DNA of 64,000 bases. It comes from Burkholderiales bacterium (GTDB lineage: Bacteria > Pseudomonadota > Gammaproteobacteria > Burkholderiales > Burkholderiaceae_C). Positions 48,737-57,213 of the stretch are shown piece by piece; position 1 is the first letter of the stretch, and each line of letters starts with the position of its first letter. Position numbers and translations under genes: made by a program. Where the stretch lies: the NCBI GenBank assembly GCA_947474755.1, contig CANJJE010000008.1, positions 62,001-126,000 of the forward strand, written 5' to 3'. Under the pieces are notes generated by a model. That model worked only from the letters and a program-made list of their open reading frames with translations, made no database searches and was not told the origin of the DNA.

Positions 48737-50659
48737 ATGTTTTCCCTCTACTCGGCGCCGAGAGCGCCCCGGGCTGAACTCAGCCGGTATTCCCACGTCC
48801 TTTTTTCAACCTTGGCCGCCGCTCTTTTCGCAGCAAGCACCTTGACCGTGCAAGCACAGACCCGTCTCCCGCTGGTGACCGTGATTGCGAGCCGCGAGCC
48901 GCTACCGATCGATCGGGTCACGTCCGACGTCGTCGTCATCGATGAGCAGCGCATCCGCGATTCGACCGCCGATTCGATGGAAGACCTTCTGCGCCGTGAG
49001 GCTGGGGTGCAGCTGTCTCGCAGCGGCGGTCCTGGCCATGCTGCCGGCATCTTGCTGCGTGGCACCAGCTCCAGCAGCACGCTGGTGCTGGTCGACGGCG
49101 TGCGAGTTGGTTCGGCCACCTTGGCACAGGTGGCGTTTGAGTCCATGGCCCTGGCACAAGTCGAGCGCATCGAGGTGCTGCGCGGACCCGGCTCGAGCCT
49201 GTATGGCGCCGATGCGGTCGGTGGCGTGGTGATGATCACGACCAAGAGTGGCGAAGGCCCCGCGAGCCTCACTGGACATGCCGCGTTTGGCGAGTACGGT
49301 TCTCGCAAAGGCGATATCGGCATCGGCGGCGCTCACAGCGGCTTCGACTATGCGGCGTCGATCAGTGGCGAAAGAAGTCACGGTGTGTCGACCCTGCGAC
49401 CGGGAGACCGGTTCGGCAACTACAACCCCGACCGCGATGGCTACAACCGGCGTACCGCTCACGCCAGGCTGGGTTACATGCTCGCGCCGGGCCACCGGGT
49501 GGCGGTCAGCGTGATCGATATGCGGCTGGACTCGCAGTACGACGCGTCCGCGTTCGGCGGCGCGCCCGACTATGCGCAAGACCCGTCGCCAAACTTCCGT
49601 ACCCGTCTCGACACGCAGGTCGCCTCGATCAAATACGACGGCGTGATCAATCCGTTGTGGACCACCCGGTTGCAACTGGCCCTCAACGAGGACAAGTCGG
49701 TCGACGGCGCTCAATTCCCCGAGCGTTTCGTGACTCGCCGCAACCAGTACACGTGGCAGAACGTGCTGACGCTCGCTGCCCGCCAGCAAGTTGTCGCACT
49801 GGTCGAGCGGCTGGAAGAGCGGGCGGAGTCCTCCGCGTTCTCGTCCGGCAAGCAGCGTAACAACGACTCGCTGGGCCTGGGTTATGCCGGACAGTTCGGT
49901 GCCCACCTGCTATCTGCCGATGTGCGGCATGACGACAACTCGGTCTACGGCAACAGCACCACCGGGCGGCTGGGCTACGGCTACGAACTCGGCCATGGCC
50001 TGACGGCCCGAGCGCTGGTCGGCACCACTTTCCGCGCGCCAAGCTTCAACGACCTGTTCTATGCCGGCTATGGCGTTGCCAAGATCCGTCCGGAGCGAGG
50101 CCGTAGCGCCGAGATCGGCATGAATTGGCGCCATGGCAACAGCCATGCATCGCTGACCCTGTATCGCAACCGCATCCGCCAGTTGATCAACTACGAGCCC
50201 GATCGCGGCTTCTGCCCGGCTGATCCGTCCTACGACTTCGGCTGTGCACGCAACGTCGACCGAGCGCGGTTGCAAGGGGCGACCTTGAGTGCCGGCCACC
50301 GCATCGGCGCCTTCGGACTGCGCGCCTCGGTGGACCTGTTGAACGCGAAGGACGAGCGTACCAACGCGCGTTTGAACCGCCGGGCGAAGCACCAGGAAAC
50401 CCTCGACGCCGACTATCAGCTCGATGCCTGGACCCTGGGTGCCACGCTGGTGACCGTCGGGAATCGTCCCGATGGCGGCAAGCACCTCGGTGGCTATTCG
50501 ACGCTTGATCTGCAGGCACGTTGGAAGTTCACGCCGCACTGGCAACTCGAAGCCAAGGTGCTCAACGTCACCGACCGCGACATCGAACCGGCTCGCGACT
50601 ACCGCTCTCCGGGCCGTCAGGCCTGGCTGGGTGTGCGCTACAGCGGCATCAGCTTGTAA
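48737..50659 (+). CDS. btuB: TonB-dependent vitamin B12 receptor BtuB
   Basis: An outer-membrane receptor for cobalamin. ATG 48737 is the likely start; upstream codons in the same frame run through the riboswitch. A signal peptide ends near VQAQ (residue 41), followed by a TonB-box-like LPLVTVIASR, plug domain (DLLRREAGVQLSRSGGPGHA, RIEVLRGPGSSLYGADAVGG) and a 22-strand barrel to WLGVRYSGISL. The 640-aa length fits BtuB. Substrate assignment rests on the B12 riboswitch and the btuFCD-cob genes behind it. Confidence 0.93.
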   Translation: MFSLYSAPRAPRAELSRYSHVLFSTLAAALFAASTLTVQAQTRLPLVTVIASREPLPIDRVTSDVVVIDEQRIRDSTADSMEDLLRREAGVQLSRSGGPGHAAGILLRGTSSSSTLVLVDGVRVGSATLAQVAFESMALAQVERIEVLRGPGSSLYGADAVGGVVMITTKSGEGPASLTGHAAFGEYGSRKGDIGIGGAHSGFDYAASISGERSHGVSTLRPGDRFGNYNPDRDGYNRRTAHARLGYMLAPGHRVAVSVIDMRLDSQYDASAFGGAPDYAQDPSPNFRTRLDTQVASIKYDGVINPLWTTRLQLALNEDKSVDGAQFPERFVTRRNQYTWQNVLTLAARQQVVALVERLEERAESSAFSSGKQRNNDSLGLGYAGQFGAHLLSADVRHDDNSVYGNSTTGRLGYGYELGHGLTARALVGTTFRAPSFNDLFYAGYGVAKIRPERGRSAEIGMNWRHGNSHASLTLYRNRIRQLINYEPDRGFCPADPSYDFGCARNVDRARLQGATLSAGHRIGAFGLRASVDLLNAKDERTNARLNRRAKHQETLDADYQLDAWTLGATLVTVGNRPDGGKHLGGYSTLDLQARWKFTPHWQLEAKVLNVTDRDIEPARDYRSPGRQAWLGVRYSGISL

Positions 50660-50702
50660 TCGCTAGGGGCTGGCGTGACACTTCCACGATGGAGTCCAAG
50701 CG

Positions 50703-50798
50703 GTGGATGAACTGACTCTCGGCGACATTCAGCGGGAAGTGGCGCGCCAGGCACTGTGCGATGCGATCGAGGTGCCGGCGAAAAGGGCGACGCAGTGA
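50703..50798 (+). CDS. 31-codon ORF overlapping the btuF start
   Basis: A short frame from GTG 50703 to TGA 50796-50798. GGAG lies 8 bases before it. The peptide (VDELTLGDIQREVARQALCD, then AIEVPAKRATQ) is charged and helical, with no recognised family. Its stop overlaps the btuF GTG start by four bases (GTGA). It may be a leader ORF that couples translation to btuF, a remnant of a lost gene in the operon, or chance. Evidence is limited to spacing. Confidence 0.35.
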   Translation: MDELTLGDIQREVARQALCDAIEVPAKRATQ

Positions 50799-51703
50799 AT
50801 CGGCGCAGGTTCAAGGCGATGCTGCTCGGTATCACGCTGGGGTGGTCGATGTACCTGGCATCGATGTCGACGACACAGGCCTCTGCGCCACCGATCGTTG
50901 TCCGGGATGACCGCGGCACCTTGCAGACCTTCGCCGTGGTGCCGCAGCGCATCGTCAGCCTGATGCCTTCGCTGACTGAAAGTGTCTGTGCGCTGGGTGG
51001 CTGTGAACGACTGGTGGGTACCGACCGCTATTCCAACTGGCCTTCCAGGATCATCCGCCTGCCGAAGCTCGGCGGCATCGAAGACGCGAACCTCGAACGC
51101 ATCATCGCGTTGAAGCCCGACGTGGTGCTGGCGGCACCATCGACTCGCGTGGTGGAACGTCTCGAAGCACTAGGGCTGAAGGTGGTGCTGCTCGAATCGA
51201 ATACCCATGCCGATGTGAAACGTGCATTGGATGTGGTGGCCGCGTTGCTGGGCACGCCGGGCGCCTCAGCACCGCTGTGGAACACGATCCAGCGGCAGGT
51301 CGAACATGCCGCCGAGGGCGTGCCCGCTGCTCTGCGCGGTCGGCATGTCTACTTCGAGATCGACGCGACGCCTTATGCGGCGGGCGAGGGCTCCTTCATC
51401 GGCGAGACGCTGATGCGGCTGGGCCTCGCGAACACGGTGCCTGCCGCGCTCGGCCCGTTTCCACAGCTCAACCCGGAGTTCGTCGTGCGCGCACAGCCCG
51501 ACATCGTGATGGCGTTGCAGCGCGGGATTGACGAGATGCCGCGCCGGCCCGGCTGGGCAAGGCTCAATGCCTTGCGTGACCACCGCGTCTGTGGTTTCAG
51601 CAACGAACGCTACGAAGTGCTCGTCCGCCCCGGACCCCGGCTCGGCGAAGCGGCGCAACTGCTGGCCGATTGCGTCATCGCGCTGAGCGCCAGGGCGCGA
51701 TGA
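50795..51703 (+). CDS. btuF: Periplasmic cobalamin-binding protein BtuF
   Basis: The soluble binding protein that delivers B12 to BtuCD. Start GTG 50795 yields MNRRRFKAMLLGITLGWSMY, a signal with three arginines before the hydrophobic core. The helical-backbone fold of class III binding proteins is seen in RIVSLMPSLTESVCALGG, GTDRYSNWPSRIIRLPKLGG and PDVVLAAPSTRVVERLEALG. The 302-aa protein overlaps btuC by 4 bp. Whether export is Sec or Tat is not resolved. Confidence 0.92.
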   Translation: MNRRRFKAMLLGITLGWSMYLASMSTTQASAPPIVVRDDRGTLQTFAVVPQRIVSLMPSLTESVCALGGCERLVGTDRYSNWPSRIIRLPKLGGIEDANLERIIALKPDVVLAAPSTRVVERLEALGLKVVLLESNTHADVKRALDVVAALLGTPGASAPLWNTIQRQVEHAAEGVPAALRGRHVYFEIDATPYAAGEGSFIGETLMRLGLANTVPAALGPFPQLNPEFVVRAQPDIVMALQRGIDEMPRRPGWARLNALRDHRVCGFSNERYEVLVRPGPRLGEAAQLLADCVIALSARAR

Positions 51704-52746
51704 TGGATCAGCCCCTCATCGCCGCCAACCGCCGCCTGGACACCGACCTCGCTGCTGTCCACCGCCGAAGCCTCGCGGTCGGGCTCGCGCTGGCAAGCAT
51801 CGCGCTGGTACTGGCTGGTCTGGTGGCTGGCAGCGATGGCTGGTCGCTGCCCCGGCTTGACGACGCCGGTGCCGGGTTGATCATCGGACAGATCCGCGTG
51901 CCGCGCACCCTCGGCGCCTGGATGGTCGGCGCATTGCTTGGCCTGGCCGGCGCCATCGCGCAAGGCCTGTTCCGCAACCCGCTGGCCGACCCCTATCTGC
52001 TGGGTTCGGCGGCGGGTGCGTCACTCGCGGTGGTGCTGGTGCTGGCGGTCGGCTCTCTGGGTGGCCTGAGCACAGTGATGACTGCCGCCAACGGATTGGC
52101 TCGACTGGGACTGGTCGGTGCAGCGTTCGCTGGTGCCTTCGCCGGTGTCGGACTGACCTTGATACTGGCCCGAGGCGCCCAGCACACGCCGCGGCTGCTG
52201 CTGGCCGGCGTGGTCGTTGGCGTGGTGCTGTCGGCGCTGGGCGACCTGGTCTCGAGCCTTGCACCCGAGGCCTTGCGCAGCAAGCAGGTTTTCATGCTGG
52301 GCACCACCGGCTTCCTGGGCTGGACCAGTGTCGGCGTGCTCAGCGCAGGGCTGCTCGCGACGCTGCCGCTTGCCTGGCGACTGGCACGCGTGCTGGACGC
52401 GCTGACGCTGGGCGAAGACAGTGCCCGCAGCCTCGGCTTGTCGCTGGCGCGCTGGCGGCTGGTGCTGGTCGCATTGCTGGCGCTGGCCACTGGCATCGCG
52501 GTGTCGCAGGCGGGTCTGGTGGCTTTCGTTGGCCTGGCTGCACCGCACCTGGTGCGCCGCTGCGCGCCGGCGCCGAACGCCTACACATTGATCGCCAGTG
52601 CCGCGGCGGGCGGCACGCTGCTGCTGGCAGCCGACGTGCTGGCGCGCAGCCTGATCGCGCCACGGGAACTGCCTGTCGGGGTGGTCACCGCCGTGCTCGG
52701 TGGCGGCTATCTCTTATGGCTGCTGCGTCAGCGCCGACTCGGATGA
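51700..52746 (+). CDS. btuC: Vitamin B12 ABC transporter permease BtuC
   Basis: A FecCD-family permease with about ten membrane helices (LASIALVLAGLVAGSDG at the start, GVVTAVLGGGYLLWLL at the end). The conserved loop RVPRTLGAWMVGALLGLAGA, NPLADPYLLGSAAGASLAVV and VAFVGLAAPHLVRR are present. Start ATG 51700 (or 51703) overlaps the btuF stop; it overlaps btuD by 4 bp. The 348 residues match the family. Confidence 0.94.
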   Translation: MMDQPLIAANRRLDTDLAAVHRRSLAVGLALASIALVLAGLVAGSDGWSLPRLDDAGAGLIIGQIRVPRTLGAWMVGALLGLAGAIAQGLFRNPLADPYLLGSAAGASLAVVLVLAVGSLGGLSTVMTAANGLARLGLVGAAFAGAFAGVGLTLILARGAQHTPRLLLAGVVVGVVLSALGDLVSSLAPEALRSKQVFMLGTTGFLGWTSVGVLSAGLLATLPLAWRLARVLDALTLGEDSARSLGLSLARWRLVLVALLALATGIAVSQAGLVAFVGLAAPHLVRRCAPAPNAYTLIASAAAGGTLLLAADVLARSLIAPRELPVGVVTAVLGGGYLLWLLRQRRLG

Positions 52747-53531
52747 TCGACATCGCCGCTTCTTCCTGTGCCCTGCGTGCCGAGGGACTGCAGACCTCAC
52801 TGGGCGGCCCGGCGGTGCTGCGCGGCGTGTCGCTCGCACTTCATCCCGGCTGGACGGCGATCGTCGGACCCAATGGTGGCGGCAAGTCGACCTTGTTGCG
52901 CGTGCTGGCCGGGTTGCTGGTACCCCAATCAGGGCACGTCATGCTGAAAGGACGTGCGTTATCCGATCACGGCGCGCGCGAACGCGGTCAGCACATCGCG
53001 TGGCTGGCGCAGCACGAGATGGGTGAGACCAGCGGCGAACTGACGGTACGCGATGTGGTGCGGCTCGGGCGGCTGCCGCACCTGGGCTTGTTTGCCGCGC
53101 CCGGCCCGCGTGATGACGCCGCCGTCGATGCCGCGATGGCGGCTACCGAATGCAGCGACTGGCAGTGCCAACGCCTGCACGAGCTGTCGGGCGGCGAGCG
53201 TCAACGCGTACTGCTGGCCCGCGCGTTGGCGGTCGATGCTTCGGTGCTGCTGCTCGATGAGCCGACAACGCACCTCGATCCGCCGCACCAGGTGGCTGTC
53301 GTGCGGCTGCTGCAGCGTCTCGCGGCTGCTGGCACGACGGTGGTCAGCGTGCTGCACGATCTGCCGCTGGCGCTGCAGGCCGATCGCCTGGTGGTGCTGC
53401 ACCAGGGCAGGGTACGCGCTGAGGGCCCGGCCCAGTCCACCGAGGTGCATGCGGCCCTGGTAGAGGTGTTCGGCGGCGCACTGTCGATCGAGCAGATCGG
53501 CGGGCGCCTGACCGCGGTACCCTGCCTGTGA
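52743..53531 (+). CDS. btuD: Vitamin B12 ABC transporter ATP-binding protein BtuD
   Basis: The ATPase of the B12 importer. Walker A is GPNGGGKST, the signature LSGGERQRVLLARAL, Walker B LLLDEPTTHLD, and the H-loop VVSVLHDLPLALQ. The protein is 262 aa. Start ATG 52743 overlaps btuC; cobT overlaps its stop (GTGA). Confidence 0.94.
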   Translation: MIDIAASSCALRAEGLQTSLGGPAVLRGVSLALHPGWTAIVGPNGGGKSTLLRVLAGLLVPQSGHVMLKGRALSDHGARERGQHIAWLAQHEMGETSGELTVRDVVRLGRLPHLGLFAAPGPRDDAAVDAAMAATECSDWQCQRLHELSGGERQRVLLARALAVDASVLLLDEPTTHLDPPHQVAVVRLLQRLAAAGTTVVSVLHDLPLALQADRLVVLHQGRVRAEGPAQSTEVHAALVEVFGGALSIEQIGGRLTAVPCL

Positions 53532-54631
53532 CGTCTTCGGATGACATCCTCTCCCAGTTGAGCCGCATGAACCTGACTCCCGACACTTCCGATGCAGGCA
53601 GCGCCGCGCTGCGTGCCCGGATACAAGACCGAATCGACCAAAAGACCAAGCCCCTCGGCTCGCTGGGCCGCATCGAATCGCTGGCGCTGCAGATCGGGCT
53701 GATCCTGCGGAGCGAGCAGCCATTGCTGACTCAGCCGCAGGTGGTCGTCTTCGCGGGCGACCATGGGCTCGCGGCTCATGGCGTGTCGGCGTATCCCTCG
53801 GACGTCACCTGGCAGATGGTCGAGAACTTCCTGGCCGGTGGCGCAGCCGTCAGCGTGCTGGCGCGCCAGCATGGTCTGGCTCTGACGGTGGTCGATGCCG
53901 GTGTGCGTCACGACTTCGCACCGCGCGCGGGCTTGCTGAACCGCAAGATCGCACCCGGTACAGCCGATGCGCTGGCCGGACCGGCAATGAGCGAGGTGCA
54001 GTGTGCAAAGGCGGTGAGTGCCGGGCGTGACGTGGTGCGCGAATTGCCGGGCAACGCGCTGCTCCTGGGTGAAATGGGGATCGGCAACACCTCCAGCGCT
54101 GCACTGCTGCTGGCGCGGCTGACAGGCGAGCCGATCGAGCGCTGCGTCGGCCGGGGCACCGGGCTCGACGACATCGGCCTGGAGCGCAAGTCATCGGTTC
54201 TGCTGGATGTCCTGGAGACGCATCGGGGCGTCGAGGCGCCACTGCAGGCGCTGGCCGCATTCGGCGGCTTCGAGATCGCGATGCTGGTCGGTGCGGTGCT
54301 GCAGGCCGTCGAACAACACCGTCTGGTTGTCGTCGATGGCTTCATCACCAGTGCCGCGGTGCTGGTCGCGCAGCGGATCGCCAAGGCCGATGGCAGCTCG
54401 ATTGTCGAAGGCTGCTTGTTTGCACACCAATCCGATGAGGCGGGCCACGGCCTGATGCTGCGCGCGCTGGGTGCGAAGCCGCTGCTGGATCTGGGCCTGC
54501 GCCTGGGCGAAGGCTCCGGTGCGGCATTGGCCTGGCCCCTCATCGAGAGCGCGGCGCGGCTGCTGTGCGAGATGGCGAGCTTCGAGTCGGCGGGTGTGGC
54601 CACTCGCGATGAAGCACCTCGGGTAGCGTGA
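53528..54631 (+). CDS. cobT: Nicotinate-nucleotide--dimethylbenzimidazole phosphoribosyltransferase CobT
   Basis: Activates the lower ligand as alpha-ribazole phosphate. The sequence has VVFAGDHGLAAHGVSAYP, LLGEMGIGNTSSAALLLARL (the active-site loop), LDDIGLERKSS and EGCLFAHQSDEAGHGLML. Start GTG 53528 overlaps the btuD stop; ATG 53567 is an alternative. At 367 aa it is slightly longer than the E. coli protein (359). Confidence 0.94.
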   Translation: MTSSDDILSQLSRMNLTPDTSDAGSAALRARIQDRIDQKTKPLGSLGRIESLALQIGLILRSEQPLLTQPQVVVFAGDHGLAAHGVSAYPSDVTWQMVENFLAGGAAVSVLARQHGLALTVVDAGVRHDFAPRAGLLNRKIAPGTADALAGPAMSEVQCAKAVSAGRDVVRELPGNALLLGEMGIGNTSSAALLLARLTGEPIERCVGRGTGLDDIGLERKSSVLLDVLETHRGVEAPLQALAAFGGFEIAMLVGAVLQAVEQHRLVVVDGFITSAAVLVAQRIAKADGSSIVEGCLFAHQSDEAGHGLMLRALGAKPLLDLGLRLGEGSGAALAWPLIESAARLLCEMASFESAGVATRDEAPRVA

Positions 54632-54635
54632 CACG

Positions 54636-55493
54636 GTGACAGCATCGATGTCCTCGTCGACGGCGCCTGGCGGCGCAAAGGCGCCGCATTCATGGTCCTC
54701 GGGCCTGGTGCACGAGCTGCGACTTGTCTTCATTGCGCTGCAGTTCTTCACCCGCGTGCCGGTGCCCCGCTGGGTCGGCTTCGAGTCGGACTGGCTGCAT
54801 CAGAGCGCGCGCCATTTCGCCTTGATCGGCGTGATCGTCGGCGCGGTTGCTGCGGCCGTGTTGTGGGCGGCCAGCTGGGTCTTGCCGCTGCCCGTCGCAG
54901 TGCTGCTGTCGATGGCGGCGACGATGTTGCTGACGGGTGGCTTCCACGAAGACGGCTGGGCCGACACCTGCGATGGACTCGGTGGCGCAGTGAGCCGCGA
55001 ACGTGCGCTGGAGATCATGAAGGACTCCCGCATCGGGGCTTACGGCGCGATGGGGCTGCTGATGATGCTCGCACTGAAGGCAGCAACGCTGACGTCGCTG
55101 CCTGCGGCCTGGGGCTGTGCGGCGCTGCTGCTGGGCCACACCGCTTCACGCGCGGCATCGACCGCGCTGATCCGCTTCCTGCCCTATGCCGGCGACATCG
55201 AGCATGCCAAGGCCAAACCCCTGGCGCAGCGCATCTCGGCAGGCGGTCTCGTCGTGTCCTGCGGATGGGCGTTGCTGGTGGCTGGAGGACTCGCAATGTG
55301 CCAGCCGCTGTGGCGAATCCCGGTTGCAGCCGGCCTGCTGATCAGCGTGCTGGGTGCGACGTTCTGCGCGCGCTGGTTCCGCAGGCGTTTGGGCGGGGTC
55401 ACCGGCGACACGCTCGGTGCGACGCAGCAACTGACCGAACTGCTGCTGCTTCTGGTGTGGGCGACCGCGTGGCACGCCACGCAGACGACCTGA
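54636..55493 (+). CDS. cobS: Adenosylcobinamide-GDP ribazoletransferase CobS
   Basis: The membrane enzyme that joins activated cobinamide to alpha-ribazole. The catalytic motif GGFHEDGWADTCDGLGG and the following SRIGAYGAMG are conserved, and seven or so hydrophobic helices follow. The start may be GTG 54636 or ATG 54648; there is an AGCACCTCGGGTAGC stretch upstream rather than a clear ribosome site. It shares a base with the cobC start (TGATG). Confidence 0.92.
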   Translation: MTASMSSSTAPGGAKAPHSWSSGLVHELRLVFIALQFFTRVPVPRWVGFESDWLHQSARHFALIGVIVGAVAAAVLWAASWVLPLPVAVLLSMAATMLLTGGFHEDGWADTCDGLGGAVSRERALEIMKDSRIGAYGAMGLLMMLALKAATLTSLPAAWGCAALLLGHTASRAASTALIRFLPYAGDIEHAKAKPLAQRISAGGLVVSCGWALLVAGGLAMCQPLWRIPVAAGLLISVLGATFCARWFRRRLGGVTGDTLGATQQLTELLLLLVWATAWHATQTT

Positions 55494-56047
55494 TGGCTGC
55501 CGGCGAGCCGTTGCTTTGCATCTGGCGCCACCCACGGCCGGTTGCAGCCGCTGGCCACTGCATCGGCCGCACCGACTTGCCGGTGGATCCTCGCAAGGCC
55601 AAGCGCCTCGCGCATCGCATCCGCCGCCACGCTCGACGACGCAGCTTGCCGCGCGAAGTGCACACCTCACCTTTGCGGCGCAGTGCTGATGTCGGGCGCT
55701 GGCTGGCGCGCTGGGGCTGGGTGCATCACGAGGATGCTGCACTTGCCGAGATCGATTTCGGTACCTGGGATGGCAAGCGCTGGGAAGCGATCGGTGAACC
55801 CGCCGTCAGTGCCTGGTGCAGCGATTTGGCAAATTACCGGGGGCATGAGGGTGAGGCCCTGTCAGCGCTGTTCGAGCGCTGTGCAGATTGGCTGGCGCGC
55901 GCCGCAGGACTCCAGGCGCGTTGCGTTGTCGGCCATGCCGGATGGATCAATGCCGCGAGGCTGCTGCGCGAGGGCGCCGGTCCACCGCTTGACGCGAGCG
56001 ACTGGCCGGCGGCGCCGGGCTATGGCGAACGGCTGGATCTGCGCTGA
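55493..56047 (+). CDS. cobC: Alpha-ribazole phosphatase-like histidine phosphatase CobC
   Basis: A 184-aa histidine-phosphatase protein at the end of the B12 operon. The first motif is WRHPRP, a family variant of RHG, with the nucleophilic His. HCIGRTDLPVDP corresponds to the CYGRTD block, EIDFGTWDGKRWE carries the acid, and the second His is in CVVGHAGWINAARLL. It would dephosphorylate alpha-ribazole phosphate or adenosylcobalamin phosphate. ATG 55493 overlaps the cobS stop. The cobU kinase is not in this operon. Confidence 0.88.
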   Translation: MAAGEPLLCIWRHPRPVAAAGHCIGRTDLPVDPRKAKRLAHRIRRHARRRSLPREVHTSPLRRSADVGRWLARWGWVHHEDAALAEIDFGTWDGKRWEAIGEPAVSAWCSDLANYRGHEGEALSALFERCADWLARAAGLQARCVVGHAGWINAARLLREGAGPPLDASDWPAAPGYGERLDLR

Positions 56048-56138
56048 TCGCATCCAGAGTACCTCGATCCGAGCGGCATCGCCACCCACTCCCGGGCGGG
56101 GGCGCAGTTCGGTTATTCGATGCTCTGGACTGTCGTGT

Positions 56139-57107
56139 TCACGCTGCCACGTTGCGCAGCCAGCGCTTGACATGGGCGAACCAGGCATGCCGCGCGCAGG
56201 CGGTGACGGCGCTCCAGCCCGCACGACGGTTGGGAACGGCGGGCGAGTCCCGTGTCGCTGCAACATCGGTGGCTACCGACACCACACAACGCAGTGAGTG
56301 CGGGTGCTTCGCTGGCGCGTACTTTTCGATCAGGTGCACGTCGAATCCGGCGTTCGTCACCAGATGCGCCAGCGAGTCCGAACTGAAGTGGTACAGGTGA
56401 GCGATGTGCAGCATCTTCAGCTTGCGGTATTCGAGGACATCCGGGACCTCGATATACACCCTTGCATTCGGCGCGAGCAGTGGCTTGAGCGATTCGAGAA
56501 CCTGCACCGGATGCTTGAGGTGTTCCAGTACATGGTTGATGATGACCAGATCAATCGGCGGCGGCAGCGAGGCGCGAAGGTCGGCCAGGCTTGCATGCCA
56601 CTCGCAGCCCGCATGGGCCATCGCAAAGCGGCCGAACACCGGATTGGGTTCGATCGCGATGCGGCGGGTGCCGGGCGCCCGATCTCCCACCGCTTTCAGC
56701 ATCGAGCCTTCGGCCGCGCCGATGTCGAGTACCACCATGCCAGGCAACAACTCATCGCGTGCGACCAGCAGATCTGCTGTCACGGCGCAGCGCCTGTCGA
56801 TCCGACGAGAGCGGATGTGCTCCTCGGTCGGTATGCCATCGCGCGGGCCGAAGTCGCTGTAGAAATGGCGATAGTGGTGCGCGTAGAAATCGTCGAGCGC
56901 CTCGGCCGTTGGCTGCGGATTGGTCATCACCAGACCACAACCCAGGCAGCCGACCGTGATGAGTCCCATGTTGTAGCGGTCGGTCGTGGCCAGACGCTCG
57001 AACCTGTCGCCTCGACACAGGGGGCAGGGAACCTGCTCGAGGCAACTGCGATCGAGACTCCACGATGCGGGCTGCTTCGGCGGCGGTCGTGTGAAGGTAT
57101 CAGCCAT
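56139..57107 (-). CDS. Class I SAM methyltransferase with N-terminal zinc ribbon
   Basis: A 322-aa protein. Two CxxC pairs, CPLC (28-31) and CLGC (54-57), form a zinc ribbon, followed by a SAM-binding domain with VVLDIGAAEGSMLKAVG and LVIINHVLEHLKHPVQVLES. This arrangement resembles the sugar C-methyltransferases and similar enzymes in polysaccharide clusters. Start ATG 57107 (MADTFTRPPPK); an upstream start at 57173 would be in-frame but is unlike homologues. As the last gene of the LPS block it may modify an O-antigen sugar; the target is not known. Confidence 0.85.
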   Translation of the reverse strand: MADTFTRPPPKQPASWSLDRSCLEQVPCPLCRGDRFERLATTDRYNMGLITVGCLGCGLVMTNPQPTAEALDDFYAHHYRHFYSDFGPRDGIPTEEHIRSRRIDRRCAVTADLLVARDELLPGMVVLDIGAAEGSMLKAVGDRAPGTRRIAIEPNPVFGRFAMAHAGCEWHASLADLRASLPPPIDLVIINHVLEHLKHPVQVLESLKPLLAPNARVYIEVPDVLEYRKLKMLHIAHLYHFSSDSLAHLVTNAGFDVHLIEKYAPAKHPHSLRCVVSVATDVAATRDSPAVPNRRAGWSAVTACARHAWFAHVKRWLRNVAA

Positions 57108-57213
57108 GAGCGTTGTAGAAGTTTCCAGGACTGCGAATCTTGTGGGCAATCTGCCAGGCATGCGGTACTGCACTCACCCCGGCTCGTCTGTTCAACGTAC
57201 CGGGCCCCCTCGG

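Noticed and set aside
55493-56047. RHP instead of RHG in the CobC phosphatase as a novel active site
   Set aside because: The RHP variant is, to my knowledge, common in betaproteobacterial and pseudomonad CobC proteins, and the other catalytic residues are present.
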